Source: AG25 sp035518815
Lineage (GTDB): Bacteria; Gemmatimonadota; Gemmatimonadetes; Gemmatimonadales; GWC2-71-9
Direction of reading: 5' to 3'
DNA: 64,000 nucleotides
NCBI GenBank assembly: GCA_035518815.1
Contig: DATIXG010000095.1
Location: 1-64,000 of the forward strand
Part shown: positions 17,658-26,101 of the stretch, in pieces
How positions within the stretch are numbered: the stretch's first letter is position 1
How the letters are laid out: every line of letters begins with the position of its first letter
Notes under the pieces: generated by a model
Database searches by the model: none
The model's input: only the letters and a program-made list of their open reading frames with translations
Told to the model about the DNA's origin: nothing
Made by a program: the position numbers and the translations under genes

Positions 17658-17854
17658 CTCCGAAACCGCGGTCGGAGCGACGGCAGAACACGACGCTGCG
17701 GGAGGCGCTGGACGAGCTGCTGCAACACGCGCGCGACATCGCCCAGCGGGCCCGAGGCATGACGGCCGCGGAGCTGGAATACGCGCAGCAGCGCCTCGAG
17801 TGGCTGGCCGATGAGGTCTGGCGCGCGGCGCAAGCCGAGCAGTCACACGATTAG
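17654..17854 (+). CDS. Small hypothetical protein, mostly helical
   Basis: A 66-residue charged protein starting with ATG 17654 on the stop of the metalloprotease gene (ATGA). Apart from a basic N-terminus it is predicted helical, with heptad-like leucines (LREALDELLQHARDIAQRA), so it may form a coiled coil. I do not recognise the family. Coupling to the metalloprotease suggests a partner or inhibitor, but nothing in the sequence shows this. Confidence 0.55.
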   Translation: MTPKPRSERRQNTTLREALDELLQHARDIAQRARGMTAAELEYAQQRLEWLADEVWRAAQAEQSHD

Positions 17855-17872
17855 ACGGCGCGCGCCGCGCCC

Positions 17873-17901
17873 TTGACACCCCCCGGCACGGCGGGCAGGT
17901 T
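17873..17901 (+). promoter_or_regulatory. Candidate promoter and leader hairpin of fae
   Basis: A consensus TTGACA (17873-17878) is followed after 17 bases by CAGGTT (17896-17901), a weak -10. The leader of about 90 bases contains a perfect hairpin, CGAGCG-AGA-CGCTCG, at 17905-17919. GGAGG precedes the fae start. The -35 match is strong, the -10 is not. Confidence 0.35.
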
Positions 17902-17999
17902 AGCCGAGCGAGACGCTCGCAGCAGAGCTACGCGGCACCCCCACGCCACGCCGCTCCGATACCGCATCGAGACTCATCCGACGGATTCGGGAGGAAGCC

Positions 18000-18515
18000 A
18001 TGGCAGCGGATTTCTTCATCGGCGAATCGCTGGTCGGCGACGGTAACGAAGTTGCCCACATCGACTTGATCATCGGTACGAAGTCCGGCCACGCCGGCGC
18101 CGCCTTTACCCAGGCGCTGTCGCGCAACACGGACGGTTTCACGACGCTCCTCGCGGTCGTCACGCCGAACCTGCCGGCCAAGCCCGACACGGTGCTCTTC
18201 AACAAGGTGACGATGAAGAACGCGACGCAGGCGGTGCAGATGTTCGGCCCCGCGCAGGCCGCGGTCGCGCGCGCCGTCGTGGACTCCGTGGCGTCGGGCG
18301 TGATCCCGCGCGACAAGGTGGACGAGTACTGTATCCTCGTGGGCGTGTTCATCCACTGGCAGGCGAAGGACGACAAGAAGATCTTCAAGTTCAACTATCA
18401 AGCCACCAAGGAGAGCATCGAGCGCGCCCTCCGCGGCCAGCCGAAGGTCGACGCGGTGATCAGCGGCGCCAAGACCGCCACGCATCCCTTCGCCGGCGGC
18501 GCCGACAAGGGCTGA
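18000..18515 (+). CDS. fae: Formaldehyde-activating enzyme
   Basis: Condenses formaldehyde with tetrahydromethanopterin to methylene-H4MPT, the entry step of the H4MPT pathway; cytosolic. The 171-residue product is full length. The catalytic His (His17 in the M. extorquens enzyme) is H20 in NEVAHIDLIIG; KSGHAGAAF, PNTDGFTTLL-like and NKVTMKNATQA segments are all family-typical. ATG 18000 follows a GGAGG site. A stem-loop separates it from mtdB, fitting the usual need for much more Fae than the later enzymes. Fae appears only once here. Confidence 0.97.
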   Translation: MAADFFIGESLVGDGNEVAHIDLIIGTKSGHAGAAFTQALSRNTDGFTTLLAVVTPNLPAKPDTVLFNKVTMKNATQAVQMFGPAQAAVARAVVDSVASGVIPRDKVDEYCILVGVFIHWQAKDDKKIFKFNYQATKESIERALRGQPKVDAVISGAKTATHPFAGGADKG

Positions 18516-18545
18516 GCGCCGAGGACTCCACGAATCGGCGGGTCG

Positions 18546-18565
18546 AGGGGCGGGAATCCGCCCCT
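18546..18565 (+). terminator. Hairpin between fae and mtdB (partial terminator or processing site)
   Basis: An 8-bp perfect stem AGGGGCGG / CCGCCCCT with a GAAT tetraloop, followed by TTGCTCGTT. The T content after the stem is low, so it may act as an attenuator or RNA-stabilising hairpin. It lies 30 bases after fae and 10 bases before mtdB. Confidence 0.5.
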
Positions 18566-18575
18566 TGCTCGTTCC

Positions 18576-19448
18576 ATGCGCAAGCTCCTGCTCCAACTCG
18601 ATAGCTCACCGCTTCCGAGCGTGTTCGATCGCGTCGTGGCCTACGACGCGGGCGCCGACGAAGTCATGAGCTACGGCCACGTCGCCGAGGGCGATGTGCG
18701 GGACCTGGTGCACGGGTGCATCTTCACGCGCGGTCCCAAAGACCTGCGGCACACCGCCGTATTCATCGGGGGCAGCGACATGGCGGCAGGCGAGCGGCTC
18801 CTGGCGACCGCCCGCAAAGCGTTCTTCGGGCCGTTCACCGTCTCCCTCATGCTCGATTCCAACGGCTCGAATACCACCGCGGTCGCGGCGGTGACGAAGG
18901 TGGTGAGCGCCGCCGGGGAGGTGCGCGGCCGGCGGGCGGTGGTGTTGGCCGGGACCGGGCCGGTTGGGGCGCGCGTGGCCGGCCTGCTCGCCAAGGCGGG
19001 CGCGGAGGTGGTGCTCACGTCGCGGACGGCCGAGGCCGGCGCGCGCGCGCGCGACCTCGTGCGGCAGCGATTCGGCGGGACCGTGAATTCCACTGTACTG
19101 GCGCCTGGTTCCGACGCCGCCCAGGCCATCGAGGGCGCGATCCTGATCATCAATGCCGGGCCGGCGGGCGTGCAGCTGCTCCCCAAGCGCGCGTGGGCGG
19201 GCCGAACGGGACTCCGCGTGGCCGCCGACCTGAACGCGGTTCCCCCGCTCGGCATCGAGGGCATCGAGCCCGGGGACGACGGCGCCCTGCGTGAAGGCGT
19301 GAACAGCTTCGGGGCGCTCGGCATCGGGAACCTGAAGATGAAGCTGCACAAGGCGTGCATCACGCGCCTGTTCGACCGCAACGACCTCGTGCTGGACGCG
19401 GAGAGCATCGCCGATGTCGCGCGGGAGCTGGCCACGGCCGGGGCCTAG
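18576..19448 (+). CDS. mtdB: NAD(P)-dependent methylene-tetrahydromethanopterin dehydrogenase
   Basis: Oxidises methylene-H4MPT to methenyl-H4MPT with NAD(P)+. The 290-residue protein matches the MtdA/MtdB family: N-terminal KLLLQLDSSPLPSVFDR, the catalytic-domain segment FGPFTVSLMLDSNGSNTTA, and a Rossmann loop VLAGTGPVGARVA near residue 125. I call MtdB because it sits among fae, fhc and mch and because no folate-branch genes are near, but separating MtdB from MtdA by eye is uncertain. ATG 18576 follows the fae hairpin. Confidence 0.9.
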   Translation: MRKLLLQLDSSPLPSVFDRVVAYDAGADEVMSYGHVAEGDVRDLVHGCIFTRGPKDLRHTAVFIGGSDMAAGERLLATARKAFFGPFTVSLMLDSNGSNTTAVAAVTKVVSAAGEVRGRRAVVLAGTGPVGARVAGLLAKAGAEVVLTSRTAEAGARARDLVRQRFGGTVNSTVLAPGSDAAQAIEGAILIINAGPAGVQLLPKRAWAGRTGLRVAADLNAVPPLGIEGIEPGDDGALREGVNSFGALGIGNLKMKLHKACITRLFDRNDLVLDAESIADVARELATAGA

Positions 19449-19452
19449 CCAC

Positions 19453-20604
19453 ATGCCTCGCGTGCTCATTGCGGGCATCGCCACCCGGGCCTTCGCCGAG
19501 TCGGCCGTACAGGCGGGATACGAGGTCGTCGCCGTGGACGGGTTCGGGGACCTTGACCTCCGTGCTTGCGCCGCGGTGGTGGTGCGGACGCGGGACCGCG
19601 AGGGCCGGTTCAGCGCGCGGCGCGCGGCGACCGACGCACGTCTGCTCGCGAGCGACGCCGTCGCCTACGTCGCGAGCTTCGAGAACCACCCGGCGTCGGT
19701 CGGGGCGCTTGCCCGCGACCGCATCCTCTGGGGCAATCCCGCGTCCGTTCTGAAGCTGGTTCGGGATCCTTTGCGTCTGGCCCGCGCGCTCTCACACCAC
19801 GACCTGCCAGGACCTGCGACCTCCGCCACGCGCCCGTCCCGCGCGGGGCGCTGGCTCGTGAAACCACGGGCCTCGGGCGGAGGGCATGGCATCGCGCGCT
19901 GGAACGGGGGCCGGAGCGCACGGGGGTCGTACTGGCAGGAGTGGGTACCCGGCATTCCCGGCTCGATCGTGTTCGCCGCCGACGGGCGTCGCGCGGTCGC
20001 CCTGGGCTTTTCGCGCATGCTCGTGGGTGAGCGCGGGTTAGGCGCGGCTGGGTGGCGCTACTGCGGCAGTATTCTCTCGAGTAAGCGCCAGCCGCAATTT
20101 CCCGGGGAGGCCGCGCTCTTCGATCGAACCCTCGCGCTCGCAACGGTCCTCACGGCGGAGTTCGGTCTCGTGGGGGTGAACGGCGTCGATTTCATCGCAC
20201 GCGGAGGAATCCCGTACCCCGTGGAGGTGAATCCCCGGCCGACCGCTTCGATGGAGCTCGCGGAGCGCGCCTACGGACTGTCGGTGTTCGAGATCCACGC
20301 CCAGGCGTGCGGAGGCGCGCTTCCCGCGTTCGACCTGCGCGCGGCGCGCGCGGACCAGCACGCGGCGATAGGGAAGGGCATCGTGTACGCGCGCGAAGAC
20401 GCGATGGTAGGCGATACGCGATCGTGGCTCGGTGATCGCTCGGTGCGGGATATCCCGGCGCCCGGAGAAGCGATTGCCGGCGGCCGGCCGGTGTGCACCG
20501 TGTTCGCCCAAGCGGCTGGCGCGGACTTGTGCCACGAGGCGCTACTCGAGCGGGCCCGCGCGGTCTACCGCGCCCTCGGGCGCAGGACGAGGAGCATCGC
20601 GTGA
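19453..20604 (+). CDS. ATP-grasp ligase of the C1-cofactor cluster (MfnD-like candidate)
   Basis: A 383-residue ATP-grasp protein: N-terminal Rossmann-like segment VLIAGIATRAFAESAV, ATP-binding stretch RWLVKPRASGGGHGIARW, and the metal-ligand segment GVNGVDFIARGGIPYPVEVNPRPTAS. ATP-grasp ligases of this type occur in bacterial H4MPT/methylofuran clusters. In archaea MfnD joins tyramine and glutamate in methanofuran, and a comparable amide-forming step (tyrosine-glutamate) is needed for methylofuran. That role here is inference. ATG 19453 was chosen over an upstream in-frame ATG at 19414 that lies inside mtdB. It overlaps fhcB by four bases. Confidence 0.7.
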   Translation: MPRVLIAGIATRAFAESAVQAGYEVVAVDGFGDLDLRACAAVVVRTRDREGRFSARRAATDARLLASDAVAYVASFENHPASVGALARDRILWGNPASVLKLVRDPLRLARALSHHDLPGPATSATRPSRAGRWLVKPRASGGGHGIARWNGGRSARGSYWQEWVPGIPGSIVFAADGRRAVALGFSRMLVGERGLGAAGWRYCGSILSSKRQPQFPGEAALFDRTLALATVLTAEFGLVGVNGVDFIARGGIPYPVEVNPRPTASMELAERAYGLSVFEIHAQACGGALPAFDLRAARADQHAAIGKGIVYAREDAMVGDTRSWLGDRSVRDIPAPGEAIAGGRPVCTVFAQAAGADLCHEALLERARAVYRALGRRTRSIA

Positions 20605-21833
20605 GTGCGCCACCGCAGCGCACGGAGCACGTGACGTGCCTGGGTTGTGGCTGCGCGTGCGACGACATCACCGTGGTGACGGGTACGGCGATGATACTCG
20701 ACGCGGAGAATTCTTGCAGGTTGGGGCGGGCGTGGTTCGGCGACGGCGTGGTGCCGGCCGTGATCCGCTCGCGCGGGCGCGCGGTGGCAGTCGAGACCGC
20801 GCTCGCCGACGCCGCGGCGCTGCTCGCCGCGGCGCGCCGGTCGCTGGTCTTTCTCGCCGGCGACATTTCGTGCGAGACGCAACGGGTGGCCATCGCTATT
20901 GCGGACCGGCTCGGGGCGGTGGTCCATTCGCCGACGTCCGAGATCGTGGCGAGCGTACTCGCCGCGCAGCGGCGCGGGCGCGCGACAGCGACGCTCGCCG
21001 AGATTCGCCTGCGTGCGGGGCTCGTGGTGTGGTGGGGAGTGGACCCGAATGAGCGCTACCCGCGGTTTGTGTCCCGGTACCTCGCCGCGGTCGACGGAGC
21101 CCCGCCGCGGTGCGGGATCGCCGTGGACCTCGGCGCGCGACGCGGCCCTGCGGATGCGGATGAGCGGCTGGCCGTCCCTCCGACTGCGGAGGTCGCCGCG
21201 CTTGGCGCGATGCGCGGCGCCGTCCTGGGCCACGACCCTCGTGGCACGGTCCCCGCTCCCGCCGTGATTCTGGCGCGCCGGCTGGCCGAGGCGCCCTATA
21301 CGGCCCTCGTGCACGACGCGGAGCCCGTCGGCCCGTCGGCCGATCCCGACCGAAACGACGCCCTCATTGCGCTCGCTCAAGCACTGAATGGGCCGAGCCG
21401 TTGCGCTCTCTTGTCGTTGCGCGGCGGAGGCAACCGGTCCGGGGCCGACGCTGTGCTCACCTGGCAAACGGGCTTTCCCGTGGCGGTCGACTTCTCGCGC
21501 GGCTACCCGTGCTACCGACCGCGGGACGACCCAGCGACGCTCCTGGCCCGCCGGGAGGTTGACGCGGCGCTCGTTGTGGGCGCACCTGACACCGTACCCA
21601 GAGCGGTTGCGCAAGCACTCGGCCAGGTCCCGACCGTGGCGATCGGGCCGCGCGCCAGCACCGCGGCGTTCGGCGCCGCGATCGCAGTGGACACGGGCGT
21701 GGCGGGCATTCACGAGCCGGGGACGGCGTTCCGCATGGACGACGTCCCGCTGCCCCTGTCGGCGCCCCTCGCGGGGCCCCTCACGGCGCTTGCCGCCATG
21801 CACGCCTTGGCCGACCGCCTGGCAGAGCCATGA
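20601..21833 (+). CDS. fhcB: Formyltransferase/hydrolase complex subunit B (FhcB)
   Basis: One of four subunits of the Fhc complex, which converts formyl-H4MPT to formate through methylofuran. FhcB resembles formylmethanofuran dehydrogenase subunit B but works without the Mo/W site. The 410-residue protein begins at GTG 20601 on the previous stop and opens with the Cys-rich motif VTCLGCGCACDDI; RGGGNRSGADAVLTWQTGFP is the next conserved stretch. In the Fhc complex this subunit is considered structural. Gene order is fhcB-A-D-C, unlike the fhcCDAB order known from Methylobacterium. Confidence 0.88.
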   Translation: MSAPPQRTEHVTCLGCGCACDDITVVTGTAMILDAENSCRLGRAWFGDGVVPAVIRSRGRAVAVETALADAAALLAAARRSLVFLAGDISCETQRVAIAIADRLGAVVHSPTSEIVASVLAAQRRGRATATLAEIRLRAGLVVWWGVDPNERYPRFVSRYLAAVDGAPPRCGIAVDLGARRGPADADERLAVPPTAEVAALGAMRGAVLGHDPRGTVPAPAVILARRLAEAPYTALVHDAEPVGPSADPDRNDALIALAQALNGPSRCALLSLRGGGNRSGADAVLTWQTGFPVAVDFSRGYPCYRPRDDPATLLARREVDAALVVGAPDTVPRAVAQALGQVPTVAIGPRASTAAFGAAIAVDTGVAGIHEPGTAFRMDDVPLPLSAPLAGPLTALAAMHALADRLAEP

Positions 21834-23482
21834 GCTCCGGGGCGCGCCTGCGCATCGTGGGTGGGGCCGTGTACGATCCTGCGAACGGGGTCGACGGCGA
21901 GGTCCGCGATGTGTGCATCGAAGGAGGGCGCATCGTGGCACAGGTAGGCGCCGACGCGCCCCGCCTCGATGCGGCGGGCATGATCGTGATGCCCGGCGGC
22001 GTGGATATCCACGCGCACATCGTGGGGGCGAGCGTGAACCAGGCCCGGCGGCTGCTGCCCGAAGAGCACGCGCGCGATGTCGCCCCCCGACCGACGCTCG
22101 ACGATCCCACCGAGCCGGCGCGTTCCGGCACTGGCGGCACCGTGCCGAGTACGTTCACCACGGGATACCGCTACGCCGGGCTGGGCTATACGACCGTGAT
22201 GGATGCCGCGATCGCACCCAGTCAGGCGCGGCACGCGCACGCTGAGCTCGACGACACGCCGATCGTAGACGCCGGATTCTTCGCGCTGCTGGGCAACGAC
22301 GAGTATCTCGTGCGCCTCCTCGCCGCCGGTGACGGGGCGCGCGCCCGCGACTACGCCGCGTGGCTACTGGGCGCGGTCGGCGGGTTTGCCGTGAAGATCG
22401 TCAACCCAGGCGGGATCGCCCGCTGGAAGACCGGCGGCCGCAACGTGACGGGGATCGACGACCAGCTCGGCTCCAGCCACGTCACGCCGCGGCTCATCCT
22501 CGAGACCCTCGCCGACGCGGCCGATGCGCTGGCCCTGCCCCATCCCGTGCACGTCCATTGCAACAACCTGGGCCAGCCGGGCAACGCGGCCACGACGCTC
22601 GACACGATGCGAGCGCTCGCGGGGCGCCGCGCCCACCTCACCCACCTCCAGTTCCACAGCTACGGCGGTGGGCAGGGCAAGGGCTGGCGCTCAGCGGCGC
22701 GCGAGGTGATCGAGCACGTCAATGCGCATGCCGAGCTGAGCGTCGACGTGGGCCAGGTCATGTTGGGGCCGGCCACGACCCTTACGGCGGATGCGCCGGT
22801 CGAATATCTGTTGCACGCGAGTAGCGGTCGGAAATGGACCAATGTGGACGTCGAGCTCGAGTCCGGCTGCGGCATCGTCCCGTACACCTACAGGGAACGC
22901 GCCGCGGTCGCAGCGCTCCAATGGGCAGTTGGGCTCGAATTGTTTCTCCTCGCCAAGGATCCCTGGCGGGCGGTCCTCTCCACCGACCACCCGAATGGGG
23001 GGTCGTTTCTGGCCTATCCCGAGCTGATTCGTCTGCTGATGGATCGTGCGTATCGGGACGAGCGACTGCGCCGGGTAAACCCAAGGCTCCTCGCGGGCAG
23101 CGTGCTGCTCGATGGGCTCGGCCGGGAGTACTCGCTCTCGGAGGTGGCGATCATCACGCGCGCAGCTCCCGCGAAACTCCTGGGCTTGCGGCACAAGGGT
23201 CATCTGGGCGTCGGGGCGGACGCGGACGTGACGATCTACTCCCGGGACGCCGATATTGCGAAGATGTTCGCCACTCCACGATACGTCCTGAAGGGCGGGA
23301 CGCTGGTGGTCGTCGAGGGCCACCTGCGCCGGGCGCCCCGGGGATGTCGCATCCACGTGCGCCCACCTTACGACCGTGCAGTGAGCAAAGACTTGAAAGC
23401 GTATTTCGATCGCTACGCGACGGTTTCCTTCGAGAACTTTCCCGTCCGAGGGCTCGTCGATGCTCCAGTAGAGGCGCAATGA
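21830..23482 (+). CDS. fhcA: Formyltransferase/hydrolase complex subunit A (FhcA)
   Basis: The hydrolase subunit, an amidohydrolase-fold zinc enzyme that splits formyl-methylofuran to formate and carries the polyglutamyl cofactor. The 550 residues show the metal motif GGVDIHAHIVGASVN near residues 57-71, FAVKIVNPGG (a lysine that is carboxylated in the archaeal homologue), HPVHVHCNNLG, HLQFHSYGG and LSTDHPNGGSF with a likely catalytic Asp. ATG 21830 overlaps fhcB. Length is normal for the family (about 545). Confidence 0.93.
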   Translation: MSSGARLRIVGGAVYDPANGVDGEVRDVCIEGGRIVAQVGADAPRLDAAGMIVMPGGVDIHAHIVGASVNQARRLLPEEHARDVAPRPTLDDPTEPARSGTGGTVPSTFTTGYRYAGLGYTTVMDAAIAPSQARHAHAELDDTPIVDAGFFALLGNDEYLVRLLAAGDGARARDYAAWLLGAVGGFAVKIVNPGGIARWKTGGRNVTGIDDQLGSSHVTPRLILETLADAADALALPHPVHVHCNNLGQPGNAATTLDTMRALAGRRAHLTHLQFHSYGGGQGKGWRSAAREVIEHVNAHAELSVDVGQVMLGPATTLTADAPVEYLLHASSGRKWTNVDVELESGCGIVPYTYRERAAVAALQWAVGLELFLLAKDPWRAVLSTDHPNGGSFLAYPELIRLLMDRAYRDERLRRVNPRLLAGSVLLDGLGREYSLSEVAIITRAAPAKLLGLRHKGHLGVGADADVTIYSRDADIAKMFATPRYVLKGGTLVVVEGHLRRAPRGCRIHVRPPYDRAVSKDLKAYFDRYATVSFENFPVRGLVDAPVEAQ

Positions 23483-24378
23483 AAATCAACGGCGTCACGA
23501 TCGAGGACACCTTCGCCGAGGCATTCACGATGCGGGCCGCGCGAATCGTGATCACCGCGAAGGACGCGCGGTGGGCACGCGAGGCCGGCCTGAAGTTGAC
23601 CGGCTTCGCGACCTCCGTCATCGGATGCAAATGCGAGGCAGGCATCGAGCGCGTGCTCGCCGCCGAGGAGACCCCTGATGGGAGGCCGGGCATAGCCGTG
23701 CTGCTGCTCACGATGGACGAAGAGAGCCTGCCCCAGCGCCTGATCGAGCGGTTGGGTCAAACCGTGCTGACGTGCCCCACGACGTCCTGCTTCGACGGCC
23801 TGCCGGACGTGCCGGACCGTCTCCCGGTAGGCAAGGCGCTGCGGACCTTCGGGGACGGGTTTCAGGCGAGCAAGGTGATCGGGGGCCGGCGCTATTGGCG
23901 CATCCCCGTGATGGAAGGGGAGTTTGTCATCGAAGAGACCTTCGGCATGCAGACGGCCGTGGGTGGCGGAAATTTCCTTCTGCTCGGCAACGATGCGGAT
24001 ACCACGCTCGCGGCCGCCGAATCAGCGGTCGCCGCGATGGAGCCCCTTCCGGGTGTGATCCTCCCGTTCCCGGGCGGCGTGGTGCGGAGCGGTAGCAAAG
24101 TGGGCGGCCAGCGTTACAAGAAGATGATCGCGACCACGAATGATGCGTTCGCGCCGACGCTCAGAGCGGTGACAGCGAGCGCCCTGCCCCAAGGAGTCAA
24201 CTCGGTGCTCGAGATCGTCATCGACGGGCTCGACGCCGCGTCCGTCGCCCGAGCGATGGCCGTTGGCATCCGAGCCGCATGCCGGCGGGGCGTTCAAGCT
24301 GTCACGGCGGGGAACTACGGCGGGAAGTTGGGGCCGCATCACTTTCACCTTCACAAGATCCTGGACGGCGCTGCGTGA
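23479..24378 (+). CDS. fhcD: Formylmethanofuran--tetrahydromethanopterin formyltransferase subunit (FhcD/Ftr)
   Basis: Transfers the formyl group from formyl-H4MPT to methylofuran. The 299-residue protein matches Ftr along its length: NGVTIEDTFAEAFTM at the start, CPTTSCFDGLP, the EETFGMQTAVGGGNF segment, GSKVGGQRYKKM, and a tail ending GNYGGKLGPHHFHL. ATG 23479 overlaps the fhcA stop by four bases and fhcC starts on its own stop, so translation of the whole complex is coupled. Confidence 0.95.
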   Translation: MKINGVTIEDTFAEAFTMRAARIVITAKDARWAREAGLKLTGFATSVIGCKCEAGIERVLAAEETPDGRPGIAVLLLTMDEESLPQRLIERLGQTVLTCPTTSCFDGLPDVPDRLPVGKALRTFGDGFQASKVIGGRRYWRIPVMEGEFVIEETFGMQTAVGGGNFLLLGNDADTTLAAAESAVAAMEPLPGVILPFPGGVVRSGSKVGGQRYKKMIATTNDAFAPTLRAVTASALPQGVNSVLEIVIDGLDAASVARAMAVGIRAACRRGVQAVTAGNYGGKLGPHHFHLHKILDGAA

Positions 24379-25139
24379 GCGATTGGGTGGCGCTCACGCT
24401 CCGGAGCCCGATCGAACGGGCGCTCGATCTGTCGGCGGTGCGCGCCGATGCCTTCGCCACGCTCGCCACCCGTGAGCTCGAGGCCCTGCCGGTGCGCTAT
24501 GGCGGCGACGCCGCCGTCCTGGGCGACTTCTTCGCGGTCACCGGTGAGCGAGCCGCTCGAGTGCGGGTGACCGGCGATCTCGAGCGCGCGGAGGGCCTGG
24601 GAACCGGGATGACGGGGGGCGAGCTCGTGATCGAAGGGAACGTGGGGCGGGACGTGGGCCTCGAGCTCGCGGGCGGAAGCGTGGACGTGCACGGGGACGC
24701 GGGCGCGAACGCGGGCGGGGCGCGGCCCGGCGCGGCACGCGGCGCGGTCGGAGGAGAGCTCGTCATCCGGGGCTCGGCGGGCGAGGAGGCGGGTACCGCG
24801 CTGCGGCGGGGGCTCGTGGTGGTGATGGGGGACGCGGGACGAGGCGCGGGGCGCGGCATGATCGCGGGCACGGTCATCGTGGGTGGCCAGGCCGGCCCGG
24901 GCTCGGGCCGCTTCCTGAAGCGAGGATCGATCGTCGCCCTCGGGGCAATCGAGCCGCCCGAGACGTTCCGGCGCGCGTGCACCTATCGCCCTCCCCACCT
25001 GCGCGTTCAGCTCCGCTACCTCAAGCGACGCTACGCGCTACCGCTCACCGACTCACACATCGATGGGCGATACGACCGCTACTCGGGAGACTTTGCCGAG
25101 CTCGGCAAGGGCGAGATTCTCCATTGGGTGGGCGAATGA
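24375..25139 (+). CDS. fhcC: Formyltransferase/hydrolase complex subunit C (FhcC)
   Basis: A 254-residue protein related to formylmethanofuran dehydrogenase subunit C and the GltB alpha domain, built as a right-handed beta helix of Gly-rich repeats. Repeats such as LGTGMTGGELVIEGNVGRDVG, spaced about 18-20 residues, run from about 65 to 185. In the Fhc complex it is a scaffold. GTG 24375 overlaps fhcD; the mch ATG overlaps its stop. The repeat region is locally very GC-rich, as its Gly/Ala content requires. Confidence 0.92.
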   Translation: MSDWVALTLRSPIERALDLSAVRADAFATLATRELEALPVRYGGDAAVLGDFFAVTGERAARVRVTGDLERAEGLGTGMTGGELVIEGNVGRDVGLELAGGSVDVHGDAGANAGGARPGAARGAVGGELVIRGSAGEEAGTALRRGLVVVMGDAGRGAGRGMIAGTVIVGGQAGPGSGRFLKRGSIVALGAIEPPETFRRACTYRPPHLRVQLRYLKRRYALPLTDSHIDGRYDRYSGDFAELGKGEILHWVGE

Positions 25140-26101
25140 GCGACGCCGGGCTCGCCCTCAACGACCGGGCCTGGGCGATCGCGGACCGACTCGCCGCCGC
25201 CGCCGCCCACCATCGCGTGAGCGTCCGGACCCTCGAGAATGGCGCGCGCGTGCTCGACGCCGGCATCGCGACGCCCGGCGGACGCGCGGCCGGGCTCGCC
25301 CTCGCCGAGATCTGCATGGGGGGGCTGGGCTACATCACGTACGCGCCCCTCACGATCGGCGGCGAGGCGTGGGCCGGCGTCCAGGTCTGGACGGACCACC
25401 CCGCCGTGAGCTGCATGGCTTCCCAGTATGCCGGGTGGGCAATCTCCGCCGACAAATACTTCGCCATGGGATCCGGTCCCCTGCGCGCACACGCGCGAGT
25501 AGAGCGCGAGCTGTTCGCGAGGCTCGGCTACGTGGAACAGGCGAGCCGCGGGGTGCTCGTGCTCGAGACCCGCACCCCGCCTACCGAAGACGTGGCACGG
25601 TGGGTCGCGGGCAAGGCCGGCCTCGAGCCGTCGCGGCTCACGTTTGTCGTCGCGCCCACAGCCAGCGTCGCGGGCGGCGTGCAAATCGCGGCCCGCGTAC
25701 TCGAGACCGGGCTTCACAAGATGGACACGCTGGGATTCGATATCACTCGCGTGCGTTCCGGCTTGGGCACCGCGCCGGTGCCTCCCGTCGCGAAGAACGA
25801 TCTCAAGGCGATCGGCCGCACGAACGACTGCATCCTATACGGCGGGCAGGCGCGCTATGCGATCGACGCGGACGATGCAGCGCTCGCCGACCTTGCCGGC
25901 AAGTTGCCAGCCTCGGCGTCGCGCGACTACGGCACACCGTTCGCGGAGACGTTCGAGCGCTACGGCCGCGACTTCTACAAGGTCGATCCAATGCTGTTCA
26001 GTCCCGCGGAAGTGTGGCTCGAAAGCGCGACGAGCGGCAGGACGTTTCACGCCGGCCGGCTCAACCCCGACGTGCTGCGCGCGTCGTTGCTCGACCATTG
26101 A
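25136..26101 (+). CDS. mch: Methenyltetrahydromethanopterin cyclohydrolase
   Basis: Converts methenyl-H4MPT to formyl-H4MPT, the step between MtdB and Fhc. The 321-residue product has family motifs LNDRAWAIADRLA, GGRAAGLALAEICMGGLG, the DHPAVSCMASQYAGW segment and KNDLKAIGRTNDCILYGG. ATG 25136 overlaps fhcC by four bases. With fae, mtdB and fhc it completes the formaldehyde-to-formate route. Confidence 0.96.
   Translation: MSDAGLALNDRAWAIADRLAAAAAHHRVSVRTLENGARVLDAGIATPGGRAAGLALAEICMGGLGYITYAPLTIGGEAWAGVQVWTDHPAVSCMASQYAGWAISADKYFAMGSGPLRAHARVERELFARLGYVEQASRGVLVLETRTPPTEDVARWVAGKAGLEPSRLTFVVAPTASVAGGVQIAARVLETGLHKMDTLGFDITRVRSGLGTAPVPPVAKNDLKAIGRTNDCILYGGQARYAIDADDAALADLAGKLPASASRDYGTPFAETFERYGRDFYKVDPMLFSPAEVWLESATSGRTFHAGRLNPDVLRASLLDH

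Noticed and set aside
24560..24950. Tandem-repeat-like GC-rich DNA within fhcC as a separate repeat element
   Set aside because: It is explained by the Gly-rich beta-helix repeats of the FhcC protein.
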